Made by a program: the position numbers and the translations under genes. A model generated the notes under the pieces. The model was given only the letters and a program-made list of their open reading frames with translations, searched no databases and was not told where the DNA came from. From assembly GCA_913050645.1 (NCBI GenBank), contig CAJXAG010000015.1, forward strand, positions 1 to 22,549: DNA of 22,549 nt, read 5' to 3'. Source of the DNA: an uncultured bacterium. GTDB lineage: Bacteria; Patescibacteriota; Minisyncoccia; Phycocordibacterales; UBA918. Position 1 is the first letter of the stretch. Each line of letters starts with the position of its first letter. Positions 19,980 through 22,549 of the stretch are shown piece after piece.

Positions 19980-20477
19980 CTATGGAAGTTCCTGTGCATT
20001 TACACAGAAGCTTAACCCGTAACTCCCCACGTATTCAAAATCTATGTACGGTGGAATTACTAAATCGACACTCATCGTACAGGCTTCTTTCTGCGTTACC
20101 CCAAGCTCTTGCAGGAACACAAGTTCTGCCTGCCGGCGTGCGTTTTCGTAGTCGGATGCATCAAGTAAGTTCACCATAAAAAAGTCATCTTGTGCGTAGT
20201 ACAAAATAGAATACATAGCAGTCTCTGAAACAACGTATACGTCACCGTCATACACCACGACAGGGTCAACGGTCACGTCATTCATTGGAATAAAGCCTTT
20301 TTCTGTATTGATCATACGTTGTCCCGTTTGTGCATCAGGACGCTCAATCACTTCAGGTATCGGCAGCACGTTAGAAACTTCTATCTCGCTCCGCTCATCA
20401 GATTTGCTACCTAAAAAAAGCAACATGAATATACCCAGTACCAGCACTATTCCTATTATCACTATTGGTTTTTTCAT
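19980..20477 (-). CDS. Single-helix anchored protein of unknown function
   Basis: A 165-residue protein. MKKPI and a hydrophobic helix (about 4-22) are followed by a charged linker and a domain of about 110 residues. The domain contains YSILYYAQDDFFMVNLLD, then a helix with ARRQAELVFLQELGV, EACTMSVDLVIPP and a near-terminal GLSFC. The two Cys could pair. I recall comparable small anchored proteins near TrbC/VirB2-like genes in other CPR genomes, but cannot verify this here. ATG 20477 lies 4 nt after the stop of the transglycosylase fusion gene (TAG-TAGT-ATG), so translation is probably coupled. An in-frame extension to 20510 overlaps that gene and is rejected. Confidence 0.8.
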   Translation of the reverse strand: MKKPIVIIGIVLVLGIFMLLFLGSKSDERSEIEVSNVLPIPEVIERPDAQTGQRMINTEKGFIPMNDVTVDPVVVYDGDVYVVSETAMYSILYYAQDDFFMVNLLDASDYENARRQAELVFLQELGVTQKEACTMSVDLVIPPYIDFEYVGSYGLSFCVNAQELP

Positions 20478-20481
20478 ACTA

Positions 20482-21573
20482 CTATCTACTACATCGCGGC
20501 GATGCCGCATTTACCTTATCAACATACGTACGTGTTTCTTGATATCCAGTATTTACCGTACAGTTCGTACCGGTGACCTGTCCATTGGCACAGCAACCAC
20601 CTGAGTCATACGGACATTGCCAGCGACGAAGACCCTGACAGTCTCGACTTGCTGCATTGGCTCCTGGACCACCATTGTATGCTGCAGCAGCAAGGTCATG
20701 TGACCCAAACTGACGATACATTTGTGCATAGTATCGGGCACCACAATCAATATTTTGTGCAGGATCGGTCAACTCAGACGCAGACAAACCGCATGCCGAC
20801 GCTGCTGTTCCTGGCAAAAGCTGCATAAGTCCTACCGCACCAGCACCACTGCGCGCATTTGGATCACCGCCTGACTCGGTGATCATCACCCCACGTATGC
20901 GATCTGCAGGAATGCCATAGCGAGCAGCCGCTTGCTCAATATAGTTATTATACGGACTAATCGCAGTACATGAACCACTTGAGACCACCACTTGGCAACG
21001 GTTTGCTCCATAACACCTGTCTCCCACCGATAACCCTGAAGCATTACACGATGCGCTGGCACCCCCTCCAGCAGTTGGCATATTCCCAATAACTACCGGC
21101 GTGAGTACATTTACAAAGTCTTCCTTAAGTTCAAGTGTATAGTCAGCTTCACCATAGTCATATGCATACGAACACTCAACTGTTTCCCATCCAAGTGCCC
21201 CTGAAACGCTACCAAGTAATATCCCTAAGACTGCATTAACAATAAGATACGCTGCAAACATAATCGCAGCGCCAATAAGCGTATTCGAAAAAAAACTCTT
21301 TGCCTGTTCAATCTGCCCCGCACTTCCACGTGAGGTCACCATCATAAAACCGGCATACATGAAGGTAATCACTGCAAACAGCGCCAAAAGACCAAGGATA
21401 AAGAGAATAAGGTTATTAACAGTTTCTACAAACTCACACAAACCGTACCCAGCTGCACCATAGTCTCCATCACGACCAGACGGTACTAAACCTTCCTGCG
21501 CATACACAGTACCTCCGACCAAAAAACCGACAACAACATAAAGAGCAAACTGTGCACGATAACGCCATTTCAT
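20482..21573 (-). CDS. VirB2/TrbC-like hairpin fused to a lytic transglycosylase
   Basis: A 363-residue protein, first gene of the cluster. Signal peptide about 1-25 (ending TVYAQ), TM1 about 54-78 (FMYAGFMMVTS), a loop with GSAGQIEQAKSFF, TM2 about 98-121. The sequence between resembles TrbC/VirB2 pilins. After a Cys-rich linker comes an SLT (goose-lysozyme-like) domain: YIEQAAARYGIPADRIRGVM, ITESGGDP with catalytic Glu233, AVGLMQLLPGTA and AAAYNGGPG. The family cuts the MurNAc-GlcNAc bond to give 1,6-anhydro ends; VirB1 of type IV secretion does this job as a separate protein. The fusion to a pilin-like hairpin is the notable point. The C-terminus is again Cys-rich. The topology places the enzyme outside the membrane. 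Confidence 0.9.
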   Translation of the reverse strand: MKWRYRAQFALYVVVGFLVGGTVYAQEGLVPSGRDGDYGAAGYGLCEFVETVNNLILFILGLLALFAVITFMYAGFMMVTSRGSAGQIEQAKSFFSNTLIGAAIMFAAYLIVNAVLGILLGSVSGALGWETVECSYAYDYGEADYTLELKEDFVNVLTPVVIGNMPTAGGGASASCNASGLSVGDRCYGANRCQVVVSSGSCTAISPYNNYIEQAAARYGIPADRIRGVMITESGGDPNARSGAGAVGLMQLLPGTAASACGLSASELTDPAQNIDCGARYYAQMYRQFGSHDLAAAAYNGGPGANAASRDCQGLRRWQCPYDSGGCCANGQVTGTNCTVNTGYQETRTYVDKVNAASPRCSR

Positions 21574-21581
21574 TACCTACA

Positions 21582-21605
21582 ATCGTAGCATGTGTTTCAA
21601 ACACA
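21582..21605 (-). promoter_or_regulatory. Promoter of the hydrolase cluster with operator-like palindrome
   Basis: On the minus strand, TGC-TACGAT (hexamer 21587-21582) is an extended -10 ending 8 nt before the ATG. TGTGTTT-C-AAACACA (21591-21605) is a perfect 15-bp palindrome lying exactly in the space between the -10 and the expected -35. CTAC-AATC-GTAG (21577-21588) overlaps the -10. This suggests a regulated leaderless promoter. Confidence 0.55.
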
Positions 21606-21651
21606 AAACTTAAGTATCCTGCATATGTTATTATAGAGTAGTCAATGTTAT

Positions 21652-22470
21652 ATGCCTAAAAAATGGACCAGCGAAGAGGAAAAGAGGTATCGAAAACAAC
21701 TTATCGAACTCTATGTAAAAAGAAATCTTTCTATATCAGAAATTGCCCCAATTGTTTGTCTGTCTGAAAAAACTGTATTTCAGCGTTTAAAACGACTAGA
21801 TATTCCCACTGTACCCGAACAAAAAGTTAAATATCGAAACAAAAGAAATGACATCACGATTCCAAAGAAATATTCTGCTGAATTGGCTGAATTACTTGGC
21901 ATACTCTTTGGTGATGGTCATATCAACAGATATCAAGTTACCGTCACCCTTGGGGACAAAGAAGTAACATACGCATCCTATGTTCAAAGACTGATACATA
22001 CTGTTTTTGGAGGAACACCAAAAGTAGTCACTAAGAAAAATGGCTATCGAGTTGTATATCTCGGTTCAACACAAGCTGTGCAGTATTTACAATCACTTGG
22101 ACTAACTAACAACAAGGTACGAGACCAAGTAGACATACCAAAATGGCTTACTTCAAATAAAAAATATCAACAACAATTTCTCCGCGGCTTTTTTGATACA
22201 GATGGATCTGTATACAAACTTAAGTATGGTATTCAGTTAAGTTTCACGAATCATTCACTCCCCCTACTACACTCTTTACAAGAGATGCTATTACGTTTAG
22301 AATACAGCCCATCTTCCGTAAGCAATGTTACGTTTTATATAACAAAGCGGAAGGATATACAGAAATTCTTTACTGAAATTCAGCCAAGGAATCAAAAACA
22401 CAGAAAGCGTTACGATACAATCGTAGCTCAACGCGTCGGTACCCAAGCGGTCAACGGGGGCAGGCTGTAA
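21652..22470 (+). CDS. LAGLIDADG homing endonuclease
   Basis: A 272-residue protein. The N-terminal helix-turn-helix region (about 25-52) has LSISEIAPIVCLSEKTVFQR. The nuclease body has two LAGLIDADG motifs: AELLGILFGDGH (about 79-90, Asp88) and FLRGFFDTDGSV (about 176-187, Asp184). The beta-strand regions between them fit DNA recognition. Such enzymes make site-specific double-strand cuts that spread their own gene or host intron. The body appears to end near QKHRKRYDTI; the last 12 residues (RVGTQAVNGGRL) are encoded by the 5' half of tRNA-Tyr, and the stop TAA lies in the anticodon loop. No intron or intein splice motifs are seen, so it looks free-standing. Confidence 0.88.
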   Translation: MPKKWTSEEEKRYRKQLIELYVKRNLSISEIAPIVCLSEKTVFQRLKRLDIPTVPEQKVKYRNKRNDITIPKKYSAELAELLGILFGDGHINRYQVTVTLGDKEVTYASYVQRLIHTVFGGTPKVVTKKNGYRVVYLGSTQAVQYLQSLGLTNNKVRDQVDIPKWLTSNKKYQQQFLRGFFDTDGSVYKLKYGIQLSFTNHSLPLLHSLQEMLLRLEYSPSSVSNVTFYITKRKDIQKFFTEIQPRNQKHRKRYDTIVAQRVGTQAVNGGRL

Positions 22471-22514
22471 ACCTGCTGGCTTTGCCTTCGCAGGTTCGAA
22501 TCCTGCCCGGCGCA
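22433..22514 (+). tRNA. tRNA-Tyr (anticodon GTA)
   Basis: An 82-nt class II cloverleaf. Acceptor GCGTCGG (22433-22439) pairs with CCGGCGC (22507-22513), one G-U pair, discriminator A22514. The D arm is CCC/GGG with AAGCGGTCAAC. Anticodon stem GCAGG/CCTGC with loop CTGTAAA gives anticodon GTA at 22467-22469. The long variable arm has a GGC/GCC stem, and the T arm is GCAGG-TTCGAAT-CCTGC. The CCA end is not encoded (CAA follows), so it must be added. Its first 38 nt overlap the end of the homing endonuclease frame. The remaining 35 nt of the window contain a small GGTCG/CGACC hairpin and no gene that I can identify. Confidence 0.95.
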
Positions 22515-22549
22515 CAATAATGGAACTTTCGGGTCGTGAACCGACCTCA

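Noticed and set aside
17495..21573. A complete type IV secretion system.
   Set aside because: Only pilin-like hairpins and wall hydrolases are present; no VirB4, VirB6, VirB8-10 or VirD4 homologue lies in the window.
22297..22515. 72-codon minus-strand frame overlapping tRNA-Tyr.
   Set aside because: Its N-terminal part is the antisense of a well-folded tRNA; such frames are common annotation artefacts.
1..22549. CRISPR array or a complete insertion sequence.
   Set aside because: No regularly spaced direct repeats and no transposase frame were found; the repeats present are single palindromes or two-copy elements.

Overview
This window looks like chromosomal DNA from a Patescibacteria (CPR) bacterium, most likely a Parcubacteria-type lineage. 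The grounds are: short genes, housekeeping genes scattered singly instead of in their usual operons (rpmA, rplI and rplU all stand apart), very short or absent 5' leaders before many housekeeping genes, and a run of TrbC/VirB2-like membrane proteins of a kind I associate with CPR genomes. Ribosomal protein L9 is present, whereas some other CPR lineages lack it. UGA is used as a normal stop (for example in recR), which argues against the Gracilibacteria/Absconditabacteria code. The lineage call is inference from gene content, not from a marker tree.

Region 1-5100: a small membrane-anchored protein with an Ada-like Cys domain, divergent from rpmA (L27); a membrane-anchored cyclophilin downstream of rplI (L9); a tiny gene whose start codon looks damaged; a CtpA-type S41 protease; and a CorA-type channel. 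Region 5100-10200: cysS, a small membrane protein, dnaB, a DEDDh exonuclease and recR. Region 10200-11900: small orphan genes of unknown function, each with its own promoter, Shine-Dalgarno sequence and intrinsic terminator; one is interrupted by an in-frame UGA. rplU (L21) lies among them. Region 11900-17100: rmuC, a P2-type cation ATPase, yqeY with an overlapping small partner, and another small orphan gene. The 17085-17494 gap has no gene but is full of secondary structure.

Region 17495-21573 is the most unusual part. It is a five-gene minus-strand cluster in which three proteins start with a signal peptide and a VirB2/TrbC-like two-helix hairpin and end in a peptidoglycan hydrolase: one lytic transglycosylase and two M15 metallopeptidases. 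Two single-helix anchored proteins of unknown function are interleaved with them. Together the set could cut both the glycan strand and the peptide stems of a cell wall from a membrane-tethered position.

At the right end a divergent LAGLIDADG homing endonuclease gene runs into a tRNA-Tyr gene and uses the anticodon loop for its stop codon.

Non-coding repeats punctuate the window: a 25-bp palindrome present twice, a repeat of about 80 bp present twice whose stem shows a compensatory base change, a long inverted-repeat element, and a 110-nt three-way-junction element.
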